DNA of 64,000 nt from Luminiphilus sp051201685 (GTDB lineage: Bacteria > Pseudomonadota > Gammaproteobacteria > Pseudomonadales > Halieaceae). Under the pieces are notes generated by a model. The model had not been told where the DNA came from and ran no database searches. It saw nothing but the letters and a program-made list of their open reading frames with translations. The translations under genes and the position numbers were made by a program. Each line of letters begins with the position of its first letter. Position 1 is the stretch's first letter. Where the stretch lies: the NCBI RefSeq assembly GCF_051201685.1, contig NZ_CP179213.1, positions 992,001 through 1,056,000 on the forward strand, written 5' to 3'. Positions 50,732 through 60,562 of the stretch are shown here, in pieces.

Positions 50732-52257
50732 TCAGTGCCGGGCGGCCTCTCTAGTGATTAGGTTTTCCCCTAGTTGCGCGCGGCGACGCAGCCAATGGCT
50801 GGGTCGGTAGCGAGGGTCTCCTGTGACTCTCTGCAGTCCTTCCAGTACTTGCATCACCCTGTGCGGGCCAAGACGGTCCCCTAGGGCCAGGGGGCCAGCC
50901 GGATAGCCCAGGCCAATGCGAACAGCATCGTCAATGTCGTCTACCGAGGCAATACCGCGCTGGGCAATGTTGGTGCCGATGTTCACAATGGTGGCCAGCA
51001 TACGCTGAACCACAAAACCGGGGCTGTCATTAATAACGGTATAGGGGGCGTTGTCCGCTCCCAGTATCGCGGCCGCATCATCCCGGGACTGGGTACGGGT
51101 AATGGGGCTCAACATCAGGGTGCGACGCATCTCCAGCGAAGGGAGAGGGTCTACGGCAACACAACGACTGGCATCCAGATTGAGGTCGGCACAGGCCTGT
51201 GAGACATCAATGCCCAGGGTTGAATCAGAAGCAGACTGGCATCATCAGGAGATACCACTATTTGGGCGCCGGCTTGTTGGCTCAGCGTCGACAATTCGGC
51301 ATGTTGGTCAGCTGCGGGGTCAATCCAGACGCGGCAATTTTGTGACATTGCCGGAGGGGGTTCGTTGGCATTTGCTAAGTCGAGTTTTTTGCCCTCCTGA
51401 TACTGATACCACCCCTCGCCGGTTTTACGCCCAAACAGGCCGGCGGCAACTCTGGGAGGAATAATAGAGGATGGACGAAAGCGCGGTTCCTGCTGAAACT
51501 GGTCGTAGATCGACTGCATGACCTTGGATGATACGTCCAGCCCGGTCAGGTCCAGCAGTTCGAAGGGGCCCATGCGAAAGCCAGCTGCCTCGCGCATTAG
51601 CAGGTCGACCTGGTCGTGGCTGGCGGCCTGCTCCTCAAGTATTCGTAATCCCTCGGTGTACAAGCCGCGACCGGCGTGGTTAATGAGAAAGCCGGGCTGG
51701 TCCTGAACCAGCACTGCGCGGTGACCCGTCTTGTCTATGCAGGCTTTAAGTTTTTCTACAGTAATGTCTGCGGTTCTCACCGATGAAATAATCTCAGTCA
51801 CCCGCATCACCGGTACCGGGTTGAAGAAATGCAGGCCGGCTATTCGCTCGGGGTGCGCACAGCCTGCAGCGATATCAGCAATGAGCAGGGATGAAGTGTT
51901 GCTGGCAATGATGGCAGCGGACGAAACGACTGTTTCCAGTTCGGCAAAAAGGCCCCGCTTGATCTCGAGGTCTTCGAGCACCGCCTCGACCACGATGTCG
52001 CAGTCTGCGATATCGACCAATTGGGTGCAGGGAACGAGTTGGGATTTTGCCTTGTCCGCTTCTTCTCGACTGATTCGGCCCTTGTCGACCTTGCTATCAA
52101 ACATGTCTGCCACAAAGGCGTGAGCAGCGGCGACAGCAGCCTCGGAGTTATCGTAAAACTTTACTCGATGTCCCGACTGAGCAAACAGCTGCACGATGCC
52201 GCGCCCCATGGCTCCGGCGCCGATGACGGCGATAGTTGCTTGTGCTTCAGCTGTCAT
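50732..52257 (-). pseudogene. 3-hydroxyacyl-CoA dehydrogenase (PaaH-like), frameshifted
   Basis: The N-terminal part begins MTAEAQATIAVIGAGAMGRGIVQLF (Rossmann), with VVEAVLEDLEIKRGLFAEL, ASNTSSLLIADIA, RIAGLHFFNPVPVM and QPGFLINHAGRGLYTEGLRI, then GLFGRKTGEGWYQY. The frame stops at 51151 after drifting to IQPWALMSHRP; family sequence continues in the next frame as LGIDVSQACADLNLDASR ... MRRTLMLSPITR ... SPGFVVQRMLATIVNIG ... ending 50732. Adding one base to the GGG at 51217-51219 (CCC on the coding strand) restores a 508-residue protein, the usual length of the two-domain PaaH/HbdA type. It oxidises a 3-hydroxyacyl-CoA with NAD+. It lies in the leftward operon between two crotonase genes. 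Confidence 0.83.
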
Positions 52258-52271
52258 TGTTCCTGCCTAAC

Positions 52272-53060
52272 TCAGTTTCCAGTGAATTTCGGTTTACGCT
52301 TTTCCAGGAATGCGGTCATGCCTTCGGTCTGGTCGGTGGTATCAAACAATTTCTGGAACTCGTTTTGCTCAAGTTGCAGAGCCTCTGGCAGAGGTAGGTC
52401 ACTGCCCTGTCTGAGGACGCGCTTGATCGCATGCATGGCCCTCGGTGGCATGAACGTGACCTTGCGTGCCAGTTCCAGTGCTCTGTTCAAGGCTTGCCCC
52501 TCTTCAGCCAATTCGCTCACCAGCCCTAACTGGTAGGCGCGCTCACCTGTGAGCGCCTCGCCGCACATAAGCATTAAGCTGGCCACGGGTTTGCCCACTG
52601 ACCGTGCCAGTCTCTGAGTTCCACCGGCACCGGGCATTATGCCGACCTTGGCCTCTGGCTGGCCGATCCGGGCGCTGGTGTCGGCAACGACAATATCGCA
52701 CATTTGCATCAATTCGGAGCCAGCGCCCAAGCAGTAACCATTGACGGCGGCGATCACTGGCTTCTCGCAAGAGGCAACAGGGTGCCAGTAGCTTGGGAGG
52801 TTAAGTTCTGCCACTTCCTGCGAGCTCTTATCAACCAGTAGCCTCAGATCGGCACCGGCTGCAAATACCTTTTCGCCGCCGGTTACCACGATGACGCGTA
52901 TAGCCGGATCTCCCGAGAGCGCAAGGAATGCAGTAGCAATAGCCTGTCGCATTTCTAGGTTTAGGGCATTGAGTTGTTGGGCCCTGTTCAGCCTCACTAG
53001 GCCAACGCCTTGGTCCCGTTCTACTTGGACCGGGGTGTTGCTGTTATTTTCTGTTTGCAT
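52272..53060 (-). CDS. Enoyl-CoA hydratase
   Basis: This 262-residue crotonase has both catalytic glutamates: GYCLGAGSELMQMCDIVVAD and RIGQPEAKVGIMPGAGGTQRLARSVG, with GLVRLNRAQQLNALNLEM at the start and GEKVFAAGADL as oxyanion loop. It is a standard trans-2-enoyl-CoA hydratase of the PaaF/EchA type. It is the second gene of the leftward operon, 22 bases after the thiolase gene, and 14 bases before the dehydrogenase gene. Confidence 0.93.
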   Translation of the reverse strand: MQTENNSNTPVQVERDQGVGLVRLNRAQQLNALNLEMRQAIATAFLALSGDPAIRVIVVTGGEKVFAAGADLRLLVDKSSQEVAELNLPSYWHPVASCEKPVIAAVNGYCLGAGSELMQMCDIVVADTSARIGQPEAKVGIMPGAGGTQRLARSVGKPVASLMLMCGEALTGERAYQLGLVSELAEEGQALNRALELARKVTFMPPRAMHAIKRVLRQGSDLPLPEALQLEQNEFQKLFDTTDQTEGMTAFLEKRKPKFTGN

Positions 53061-53082
53061 ATTTACCTGTCTCGAGATTGAG

Positions 53083-54300
53083 TTACATCGTCTCGATAAT
53101 CATGCTGGGAGCTAGGCCGCCGGCGGCACACAGGGTGACCAAGCCGCGCTTCAGTTCCCGCCGCTCCAGTTCATCGAGCAGCGTACCTAGCAACATTGCG
53201 CCCGTGGCACCAATGGGATGCCCTAGGGCAATGGCCCCACCATTTACGTTGAGCTGGTCGTGATCTACGCCCATCAGTTTCATAAAGCGTAGCGGCACGA
53301 CCGCGAAAGCTTCGTTGACTTCGAATAGATCAATATCATCGACGGTCATTTCTGCACGGGTGAGTGCTCTCCGGGCCGATGCTACGGGTTCGTTCAGATT
53401 ATATTCGGGACTTCCCGCCACAGAGGCGCTGGCTAAAATTCTCGCTCGAGGCTTGAGTTTGTTTGCTCGAGCATATTCAGGTGAAGCCAGTACTACAGCC
53501 GCAGCGCCGTCGACGATACCTGATGAGTTCCCTGCGTGATGCACGTGGTCAATCTTTAAGTCAGGCCAGGACATGCGTGCGATCTCGCCAAAGGTGTGGC
53601 TGTCATCCATGGGGTAGTTCATGAAATCGGAAAATACCGCCTGCAACTTCGACAGCGTCTCAACGGTGGTTCCCCGTCTGGGGTATTCGTCATGGGCCAG
53701 GGCGAGTGAGCCATCATCATTTTTGATAGAAACGATGCTCTTTTCGAAATAACCCTTGTCGATAGCCCGCAAAGCCCGCTGTTGGCTATCGGCGGCAAAG
53801 GCGTCCACATCGCTGCGGCTGAAACCTTCCTCGGTGGCGATGACATCCGCGGAGATGCCGACGCTGGTGATGGGGTGTTTGTACCGCAGGTGCAGGTTGT
53901 GCTGATCGGTAGCCATATTGGGCTTGTCGGGTAGAGACATCATCTCAACGCCACCGGTTATCACCAGATCGTGCATGCCCGTACTAATGCAATTGGCACC
54001 GAATAACGTCGCCATAAGGCTGGAGCCACAAAAGTGATCTACCGTTGTACCGCTACTGCGCATCCAGCCTGCGTCCAGCGCCGCCATCCGGGCGATGTCA
54101 CCGCGCTGAGTGCCCGCTGGGTTACCACAGCCCATAATGACGTGTTCAATATCATCCGTGAGCAGCTGGTTGCGTTCGGCGATAGCGGTCAGTATCTGGG
54201 AGAGCAGGCGCTGAGGGTGCACCTGCGCCAGGCTGCCCTTGTCGGGGCGACCCAGTCCGCGAGGGCTGCGGGCGGCATCAATAATCCATACTTCTTGCAT
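53083..54300 (-). CDS. Acetyl-CoA acyltransferase (thiolase)
   Basis: This 405-residue thiolase has the active-site Cys in TTVDHFCGSSLMATLFGAN, the His motif NVNGGAIALGHPIGATGAMLLG and the second Cys in TLCAAGGLAPSMIIETM. It starts MQEVWIIDAARSPRGLGRPD, as in the FadA/PaaJ-type family. It cleaves a 3-ketoacyl-CoA with CoA. It is the first gene of the leftward operon, divergent from the acyl-CoA dehydrogenase genes, with an operator-like site in between. Confidence 0.94.
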   Translation of the reverse strand: MQEVWIIDAARSPRGLGRPDKGSLAQVHPQRLLSQILTAIAERNQLLTDDIEHVIMGCGNPAGTQRGDIARMAALDAGWMRSSGTTVDHFCGSSLMATLFGANCISTGMHDLVITGGVEMMSLPDKPNMATDQHNLHLRYKHPITSVGISADVIATEEGFSRSDVDAFAADSQQRALRAIDKGYFEKSIVSIKNDDGSLALAHDEYPRRGTTVETLSKLQAVFSDFMNYPMDDSHTFGEIARMSWPDLKIDHVHHAGNSSGIVDGAAAVVLASPEYARANKLKPRARILASASVAGSPEYNLNEPVASARRALTRAEMTVDDIDLFEVNEAFAVVPLRFMKLMGVDHDQLNVNGGAIALGHPIGATGAMLLGTLLDELERRELKRGLVTLCAAGGLAPSMIIETM

Positions 54301-54381
54301 TGGGTGTCCACACGGGTCGGGCTGCTGGTTTTAGCGAGAGGCGACGGTTTGTTGTCTCTGCTGATAGCGTCTTGTTGAAAC

Positions 54382-54397
54382 TTTACAGTGGTGATAA
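54382..54397. promoter_or_regulatory. Operator 2e between the divergent thiolase and acyl-CoA dehydrogenase operons
   Basis: TTTACAGTGGTGATAA retains the outer arms of the region C motif and the GTGATAA half seen at 41376, 12 of 16 positions in all. It lies about 82 bases from the thiolase start and 56 bases from the GTG start of the acyl-CoA dehydrogenase, so it could control both operons. Confidence 0.45.
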
Positions 54398-54452
54398 GCT
54401 AAATACAATCTCCAGATCAGGCAGTAGCAACGATGGGCCGTGGTATTCAGTA

Positions 54453-55571
54453 GTGAATTTTGATTTCTCAGATGAGCAGAAAGCGCTGCAGATCGAGGTG
54501 CAACGTTTTCTCTCTGATCGTAGCGGGCTGTCAGTGGCTAGAGCGGTGCTTAACGACAGCAGCATGTCCCATTCCGAAGCTGTTTGGCAGCAAATGCTCG
54601 ACTTGGGGTGGGCAGGCATAGCGATTCCGGAACCGTATGGTGGTGTTGGCCTAGGTTACCTGGAGCTTTGCACTATGGCCCATGAGTTGGGGCGATCACT
54701 GGCGCCAGTACCGTTCTCGTCCACGGTTTATCAGTTCAGTGAGGCCGTACTCCGAGGGGGTGACGAGGCGCAGCGACAAGCTGTATTGGCAGGAGTCGCT
54801 GCTGGAGCTACTGTTGGTACGCTTGCCTTCGCCGAGGGTTTGGGCTTCCCCGTCCCCGGTCGCATTAAACTGCGTTTCGAGAAGGGTAGGCTACACGGAG
54901 AAAAGTGGCCGGTGCCGGATGCGATGATTGCCAATGCCGCGGTAGTATTGGCCGCTAATGAGCGCAATGAGCCCTGTCTGTGTCTCGTCGATCTCGCACA
55001 GGATGGCGTGCAGCGTCGATCGTTGGACTCCATCGACCCCACTAGAAAACAGGGCGTCCTCGTCTTTGAAGGCGCCGAGTCTCAGCCCCTAGGCGAGGCG
55101 GGCGACGGTGCTTGGGCAGTGTTCAGGGCCGTGCTCGACGCTGCCGCGGTACTGTTTGCTTTTGAGCAGGTAGGGGGCGCTGAAGCCTGCCTCCAGAGCG
55201 CCATTGATTTTGCGACTGAGCGGCATGCTTTTGGCAGACCCATTGCGTCCTTCCAAGCCATCAAACACAAGCTGGCAGATGTGTATGTCGGTAATCAGCT
55301 GGCACTCAGCAATGCTTATTTCGGCGCCTGGGCCTTGGCTTCCGGCTCCGATGAGTTGCCCCTTGCAGCGGCTGTCGCTCGGGTAAGTGCGACCGAAGCC
55401 TATGAACACGCCGCGGCAGAAAATGTCCAGGTACACGGTGGTATGGGCTTTACCTGGGAGGCAGATTGCCACCTCTTTTTACGCCGTTCCCGTTCTCTGG
55501 CGCTGTTAATAGGCGATCTTGGAATGTGGAAGAAGCAAATTACCGCTGAATTTGAACGCAAGGTGGCCTGA
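54453..55571 (+). CDS. Acyl-CoA dehydrogenase (first subunit of a pair)
   Basis: This 372-residue protein starts at GTG 54453 with VNFDFSDEQKALQIEVQRFL, followed by MLDLGWAGIAIPEPYGGVGLGYLEL and the C-terminal FERHAFGRPIASFQAIKHKLAD-like stretch and VQVHGGMGFTWEADCHLFLRRSR. The catalytic Glu of many ACADs is not evident; the loop at that position reads HGGMGFTWE. Upstream in-frame codons to 54300 are not family sequence. It is followed 38 bases later by a second ACAD of different type, a layout like the FadE26-FadE27 heterotetramers of steroid degradation. Confidence 0.86.
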   Translation: MNFDFSDEQKALQIEVQRFLSDRSGLSVARAVLNDSSMSHSEAVWQQMLDLGWAGIAIPEPYGGVGLGYLELCTMAHELGRSLAPVPFSSTVYQFSEAVLRGGDEAQRQAVLAGVAAGATVGTLAFAEGLGFPVPGRIKLRFEKGRLHGEKWPVPDAMIANAAVVLAANERNEPCLCLVDLAQDGVQRRSLDSIDPTRKQGVLVFEGAESQPLGEAGDGAWAVFRAVLDAAAVLFAFEQVGGAEACLQSAIDFATERHAFGRPIASFQAIKHKLADVYVGNQLALSNAYFGAWALASGSDELPLAAAVARVSATEAYEHAAAENVQVHGGMGFTWEADCHLFLRRSRSLALLIGDLGMWKKQITAEFERKVA

Positions 55572-55609
55572 CACCCTATCGCGGTGCAGGCGACTTTGCT
55601 GGAGAAACT

Positions 55610-56827
55610 ATGGATTTTGAAGATACCCGCGAGGAAGCTGAATTTCGTGCAGAAGTGCGAGGCTGGTTGGCTGAGCAGGCCGTAGAGTACGACCTGTCGC
55701 AGCACGGTGATTTGACCATGGATCAGCAGCTGGCGCTCGGCAGGGCTTTTCAAGCCCGAAAAGCTAATAAGGGTTATGCAAAAGTCACCTGGCCTAGAGA
55801 GTTGGGTGGCATGGGTGGTACCCCCATGCAGGCGGTGATCTACGATCAGGAGGAAGGACAGTACGATTTTCCCACCGTCTTTTTTGGTATCAGCGTGGGC
55901 ATGCCGATTCCCGTAATGCGCCGGTTTGCATCAGAGGAGCAGCAGCAGCGTTATCTGATACCCGCTCTGCGAGGCGAGGAAATCTGGTGCCAGCTTTTTT
56001 CTGAACCGGCGGCCGGCTCCGACCTAGGAGGCATTCGACTTCGTGCCCTTCGTGACGGCGACGACTGGGTGCTCAATGGTCAGAAAATTTGGACATCTTG
56101 GGCCCACATCTCCGATTACGGGGTCATCATTACGCGCACTGACCCGTCTGTGCCCAAGCATCGGGGCATGACCTACTTTTTTGTCGATATGAAGGCGCCT
56201 GGTGTGGAAGTAAGGCCAATCCAGCAGGCAGCTGGCGGGGGTGAATTCTGCGAGGTTTTCTTCACCGATGTTCGCATTCCCGATGCCTCCCGCCTGGGCG
56301 AAATCAACGGCGGCTGGCAGGTGGCCATTGCAACCTTGATGGAGGAGCGCTTTGCGGTGACCGAAGCCTCCGGGGGCGGTGCTTCCCTCGAAGATACCGT
56401 GCGGTTCCTGCGGCGGGAATTCGATGATGGGGAATCTGGCCTCGATGATCCTCGAGTGCGCGATAAGATTGCCGATTGGTATGTTGCGGAGTCCGGCATC
56501 AATAATTTCTACGCGCGGCTCCTGACTGGACTGTCCCAAGGCCAGTTGCCCGGCCCCGAAGCCGCATTGAGTAAACTGGTGATCGCACGAAAGTTACAGA
56601 CACAGTCAGCTTGCATCATGGATGCTTGTGGGCCCGCAGGTGCGATCTATCCCGATCACCCGATCTCGCGGACCACCGATAGTCGCATGGCTTGGCTGGA
56701 AGCCGCGGGATATCGCATTGCCGGCGGCACTGATGAAATTTTGCGCAATACCATTGCCGAGCGCGTTCTGGGGCTGCCGGGCGATATTCGGGTGGACAAA
56801 AACATACCCTTCGAAGAGTTGGGCTAA
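55610..56827 (+). CDS. Acyl-CoA dehydrogenase (second subunit of a pair)
   Basis: This 405-residue ACAD begins MDFEDTREEAEFRAEVRGWLAEQA and shows YAKVTWPRELGGMGGTPMQAVI, CQLFSEPAAGSDLGGIRLRA (FAD loop), NGQKIWTSWAHISDYGVIITRTD and GGTDEILRNTIAERVLGLPGD at the end, where the AAGYRIAGGTDE contains the place of the catalytic base. It oxidises an acyl-CoA to the enoyl-CoA and passes electrons to ETF. GGAG precedes ATG 55610. It follows the first ACAD by 38 bases and precedes the third ACAD gene by 11 bases. Confidence 0.92.
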   Translation: MDFEDTREEAEFRAEVRGWLAEQAVEYDLSQHGDLTMDQQLALGRAFQARKANKGYAKVTWPRELGGMGGTPMQAVIYDQEEGQYDFPTVFFGISVGMPIPVMRRFASEEQQQRYLIPALRGEEIWCQLFSEPAAGSDLGGIRLRALRDGDDWVLNGQKIWTSWAHISDYGVIITRTDPSVPKHRGMTYFFVDMKAPGVEVRPIQQAAGGGEFCEVFFTDVRIPDASRLGEINGGWQVAIATLMEERFAVTEASGGGASLEDTVRFLRREFDDGESGLDDPRVRDKIADWYVAESGINNFYARLLTGLSQGQLPGPEAALSKLVIARKLQTQSACIMDACGPAGAIYPDHPISRTTDSRMAWLEAAGYRIAGGTDEILRNTIAERVLGLPGDIRVDKNIPFEELG

Positions 56828-56838
56828 GCCCTTTGAGC

Positions 56839-58533
56839 ATGGGAGCAGAGTCTTTAGTGATTGATGTTGATAACAGCGCAGGCTTCAAGGGCTTCTTTGA
56901 TAAATTCCCTAGCCTTATTTTACAGGCGACCGAGAATTTGGCGAGGTCTTGCTGCATAGCCGGAAAACTTGATCCACAACGCCTCGATCAAGAGCAGGTT
57001 GCCAGCTACGAACTGGCATGGGTTTACGCCGAGTACCGGGCCGCCAGCGTCGCATGGGAAAGTTATAACGGTACGGCTACCGAGTTGCAGCAGGGGCTTT
57101 GCGGAATCTACATAGCCAGTGCTGCGCAGTCCATAAGAACCCGGCTCGAACCCTTGTTGCCGGTATTAGGGATCGAGCCAGAAGATTTTGACCGGCTTTT
57201 CGGCGCGGGGGAATTGCGCTCGACGATGCAAGCGCTGCTTGCGCCGGCTTACCTGGCGGAGGTAGGTCAAGAGGTCATTCAGCTGCAGGGCGAGGTTGGC
57301 CAGGTCACACTCGACGATGATAAGGAGATGATGCAGACGGCTTTTCGCAAGCTCGCTGTTGATATTGTCGAGCCCCTCGCTGAAAGCATTCATCGCCAGG
57401 ACCTGACTGTGCCGGAAGCGATTCTGAAGCCGTTGGGAGAGATGGGCGTATTTGGTATCTCGGTTCCCCAGCAGTACGGCGGCACAGCCCCCGATGCCGA
57501 TGCGGACAATGCCTCAATGATCGTCGTCACCGAGGCTTTATCGGAGGCCTCGCTGGCGGCTGCGGGCAGCCTGATTACACGCCCCGAGATCGTGACTAGA
57601 GCGCTGCTCAGTGGTGGCACTGAAGCGCAAAGAGTTCGCTGGTTACCCCAAGTGGCGTCTGGAGAAAAACTCTGCGGCATTGCCATCACTGAGCCTGATT
57701 ATGGTTCTGATGTCGCAGGGCTTTCAGTCAAGGCCTCACCGGTCGCTGGGGGCTGGTTGCTCAATGGCGCCAAAACCTGGTGCACTTTTGCGGGCAAAGC
57801 ACAGTTGCTCTTTGTCATTGCGCGCACCGATACCGACAGGTCATTGGGACACAAGGGCCTGAGCGCCTTGTTGGTGGAGAAGCCAAGCACCGATAAGCAT
57901 GAGTTTTGTTTTGATCAGGAGTCGGGGGGTCGTTTAACGGGAAGGTCTATTCCCACAATAGGTTACCGGGGTATGCACTCCTATGACCTTGTTTTTGAAG
58001 ACTACTGGGTGCCTGAAGCGAACCTTATAGGCGGAGCTGAGGGGCAGGGAAGGGGATTCTATCTCGCGATGGCCGGCCTGACGGGTGGGCGAATCCAAAC
58101 CGCAGCTAGGGCGTCAGGTGTGATGCGTGCCGCTCTCAAAGCCGCGGTTCGCTATTCCCAGAACCGCAAGGTCTTTGGTGCTCATCTGGGTGACTACCAG
58201 CTTACCCGGGCGAAGCTCGCCAAAATGGCCGCTCAGGTCGCTGTCAGCCGTTGCTTTACCTACCGTGTGGGTGAGCTATTGGACTGCGGCGAGGGGCAGA
58301 TGGAGGCGAGCCTGGTTAAGTTATTTGCCTGTCGGTCTGCAGAGTGGATTACGCGGGAGGCGCTGCAAATACACGGTGGCATGGGTTACGCCGAGGAGAC
58401 CGCGGTAAGCCGTTACTTTATCGATGCCCGGGTGCTGTCTATTTTTGAGGGTGCCGAAGAGACACTGGCCCTCAAGGTCATCGCCCGGCAGCTGCTGCAA
58501 GATGCGCTGAACAAGGGCGAGAGACATTCCTGA
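56839..58533 (+). CDS. Long acyl-CoA dehydrogenase with N-terminal extension
   Basis: This 564-residue protein has about 160 N-terminal residues of helical sequence not seen in standard ACADs, then an ACAD domain (DDKEMMQTAFRKLAVDIVEPLAESI, LGEMGVFGISVPQQYGG, GIAITEPDYGSDVAGLSVKAS, NGAKTWCTFAGKAQLLFVIARTD, ALQIHGGMGYAEETAVSRYFIDARVLSIFEGAEE). The extension is like the family of ACADs used on bulky or multi-ring substrates. The end of the gene overlaps the start of the CaiB gene by one base (TGATG). TTG 56833 is an alternative start. Confidence 0.88.
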   Translation: MGAESLVIDVDNSAGFKGFFDKFPSLILQATENLARSCCIAGKLDPQRLDQEQVASYELAWVYAEYRAASVAWESYNGTATELQQGLCGIYIASAAQSIRTRLEPLLPVLGIEPEDFDRLFGAGELRSTMQALLAPAYLAEVGQEVIQLQGEVGQVTLDDDKEMMQTAFRKLAVDIVEPLAESIHRQDLTVPEAILKPLGEMGVFGISVPQQYGGTAPDADADNASMIVVTEALSEASLAAAGSLITRPEIVTRALLSGGTEAQRVRWLPQVASGEKLCGIAITEPDYGSDVAGLSVKASPVAGGWLLNGAKTWCTFAGKAQLLFVIARTDTDRSLGHKGLSALLVEKPSTDKHEFCFDQESGGRLTGRSIPTIGYRGMHSYDLVFEDYWVPEANLIGGAEGQGRGFYLAMAGLTGGRIQTAARASGVMRAALKAAVRYSQNRKVFGAHLGDYQLTRAKLAKMAAQVAVSRCFTYRVGELLDCGEGQMEASLVKLFACRSAEWITREALQIHGGMGYAEETAVSRYFIDARVLSIFEGAEETLALKVIARQLLQDALNKGERHS

Positions 58534-59741
58534 TGGGTATTCTGGCGGGTCTGCGGGTGGTTGAGGTCTCTGCCTTTGTGGCGGCGCCCTCTGCGGGCTT
58601 GGCACTGGCGCAGATGGGGGCTGAAGTGATTCGCATCGATGATATCCGGGGCGGGCTTGACTACCGACGCTGGCCTGTCACCGAGGACAATACCAGCCTC
58701 TTCTGGCAAGGTCTTAACAAGAGTAAGCGCTCCGTAGCCATTGATATTCGTCGGCCCGAAGGCCGGGAGCTTGCCAGATCAATCATTTGTGCTAGTGGGG
58801 AGGATGCGGGGATCCTGCTGACTAATTTTCCACCCAAGGGCTGGCTGGATTATGACAGCTTGCGCGAGGCTAGGCAGGATTTGATCCAGCTGACCGTCAT
58901 GGGCAATCGCCACGGTGACTCGGCCGTCGACTACACCGTCAATCCCGCCCTAGGTGTTCCGATGTTCACCGGGCCAGAGGACCATGTGGGCCCTGTAAAC
59001 AGTGTACTACCTGCTTGGGACTGTATTACCGGACAAATGGCCGTCTCGGGATTATTGGCTGCCGAGCGTCATCGCAGCCGCACCGGAGAGGGGCAGCACA
59101 TTAAGTTGGCGCTGGAAGATGTGGCCATGGCCACCATGGGTACGCTGGGCTTTATCGCCGAGGCGGAACTGGGTTTTGACCGTGAGAGGTCCGGCAATTA
59201 CCTATACGGTGCATTCGGGAGAGATTTTGTCTCAGCCGACGGCGTTCAATTCATGCTCGTTGGCCTCACGCCCAAGCAGTGGCGCGGACTTTGTTCGGCC
59301 ACAGAATTGGAGACGAAAATGGAGCAGCTAGCCCACGCAAGAGGCTTGGATTTCAGTCGTGAGGGCGATCGATACGAGGCGCGCAAGGAGATTGCAGCGC
59401 TGATTCAACCCTGGGCAGCATCCAGAAAAATTGGCGAGATCGATGCCGCCTTTTCGGCACAAAATGTTTGCTGGGGTCGTTACCAAAGTACCCAGGAAAT
59501 GGTGCTAAATGATCCCGCATGTTCTGCAGAGAACCCCCTGTTTGTTCACAGGGAACAAGCGGGCATAGGGGAAATGCTCATGCCGGGTAGCCCCCTTGAA
59601 TTTACTGGCCTTGATCGAAAGGACGTGACGGGAGCGCCAGGCCTTGGTGAGCATACCGACCAGGTTCTATCTGAATTATTACAGTTGTCTTCCGGGGAAA
59701 TCGGACGGCTTCACGATCAGAAGTTGGTAAGCAGCGGCTGA
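58533..59741 (+). CDS. CaiB/BaiF family CoA-transferase
   Basis: This 402-residue class III CoA-transferase begins MGILAGLRVVEVSAFVAAP, with AQMGAEVIRIDDIRGGLDYRRWP, LNKSKRSVAIDIRRPEG and TVNPALGVPMFTGPEDH. The position of the catalytic Asp is not as clear as in typical members because the loop reads VDYTVNPALG. It could activate an acid by transfer of CoA or be a racemase (alpha-methylacyl-CoA racemase belongs to the same family). It is translationally coupled to the upstream ACAD. Confidence 0.88.
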   Translation: MGILAGLRVVEVSAFVAAPSAGLALAQMGAEVIRIDDIRGGLDYRRWPVTEDNTSLFWQGLNKSKRSVAIDIRRPEGRELARSIICASGEDAGILLTNFPPKGWLDYDSLREARQDLIQLTVMGNRHGDSAVDYTVNPALGVPMFTGPEDHVGPVNSVLPAWDCITGQMAVSGLLAAERHRSRTGEGQHIKLALEDVAMATMGTLGFIAEAELGFDRERSGNYLYGAFGRDFVSADGVQFMLVGLTPKQWRGLCSATELETKMEQLAHARGLDFSREGDRYEARKEIAALIQPWAASRKIGEIDAAFSAQNVCWGRYQSTQEMVLNDPACSAENPLFVHREQAGIGEMLMPGSPLEFTGLDRKDVTGAPGLGEHTDQVLSELLQLSSGEIGRLHDQKLVSSG

Positions 59742-59792
59742 GATCAATTTCTTAATCAGACGTTCAAGTTAAACATGGGAGAGGGTTTTGCG

Positions 59793-60545
59793 ATGTCATT
59801 TGAGGGAAAGGTAGCGATTGTTACGGGTGGTGGCCAAGGCATAGGAGAAACCTATGCCAAGCGCTTTGCCGCTCAGGGCGCATCAGTGGTTATTGCTGAG
59901 CTTAATGAAGAGGCCGGTCAAAGGATTGCCGACGAAATCTGTCAGGCAGGAAACTCGGCGGTTTTTGTGAAAACCGATGTGTCTTCCGAAAGCGACGCGG
60001 CGGCGGCTGCCAGCCTAGCAAGGGAGCAGTTTGGAGGCATCGACATTCTGGTGAACAACGCAGCAATTTTTCATGGCATGCGTTATGAAACCCTGCTTGA
60101 TGTGGATCTCGACTACTACTACCAGATTATGAAAGTGAACATGCACAGTCCGCTGGTCATGACACGGGCGGTGGCGAGTTCCATGGCGGAGAGGGGCGGC
60201 GGTAGCGTGATCAATCAATCGTCTACGGCAGCCTGGAAGGCACAGGGGGGTTACTATGGTATTGCCAAACTGGGGGTGCAGGGGCTGACAATGTGCCTGG
60301 CCAGTGAACTCGGTGATCGTAATATTCGGGTCAACGCTATCGCACCTGGCCCCACGGATACTGAGGCTACCCGGCAGGTGCCAGCGGAGATTCTCGACCA
60401 CGTGGTGAATGGATTGGCACTGAAACGGCTGGGTGATACTGCAGATATCGTCAATATGGCCCTGTTTCTGGCGTCCGATGAAGCGGCCTGGATTACCGGT
60501 CAAACTTTCAGGGTTGATGGTGGCGACACCATGCTGCCCGCCTGA
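59793..60545 (+). CDS. Short-chain dehydrogenase/reductase (SDR)
   Basis: This 250-residue classical SDR begins MSFEGKVAIVTGGGQGIGETYAKRF, with NNAAIFHGM, catalytic Ser in INQSSTAAWKAQGGYYGIAKLGVQG (Y-x-x-x-K in YGIAK) and ITGQTFRVDGGDTMLPA at the end. It likely acts on a 3-hydroxyacyl or ring alcohol. ATG 59793 is preferred over ATG 59775 because GGGAGAGGG precedes it. It lies in the rightward operon between CaiB and thiolase. Confidence 0.92.
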   Translation: MSFEGKVAIVTGGGQGIGETYAKRFAAQGASVVIAELNEEAGQRIADEICQAGNSAVFVKTDVSSESDAAAAASLAREQFGGIDILVNNAAIFHGMRYETLLDVDLDYYYQIMKVNMHSPLVMTRAVASSMAERGGGSVINQSSTAAWKAQGGYYGIAKLGVQGLTMCLASELGDRNIRVNAIAPGPTDTEATRQVPAEILDHVVNGLALKRLGDTADIVNMALFLASDEAAWITGQTFRVDGGDTMLPA

Positions 60546-60562
60546 ACCACAGGTCAAGAAAG

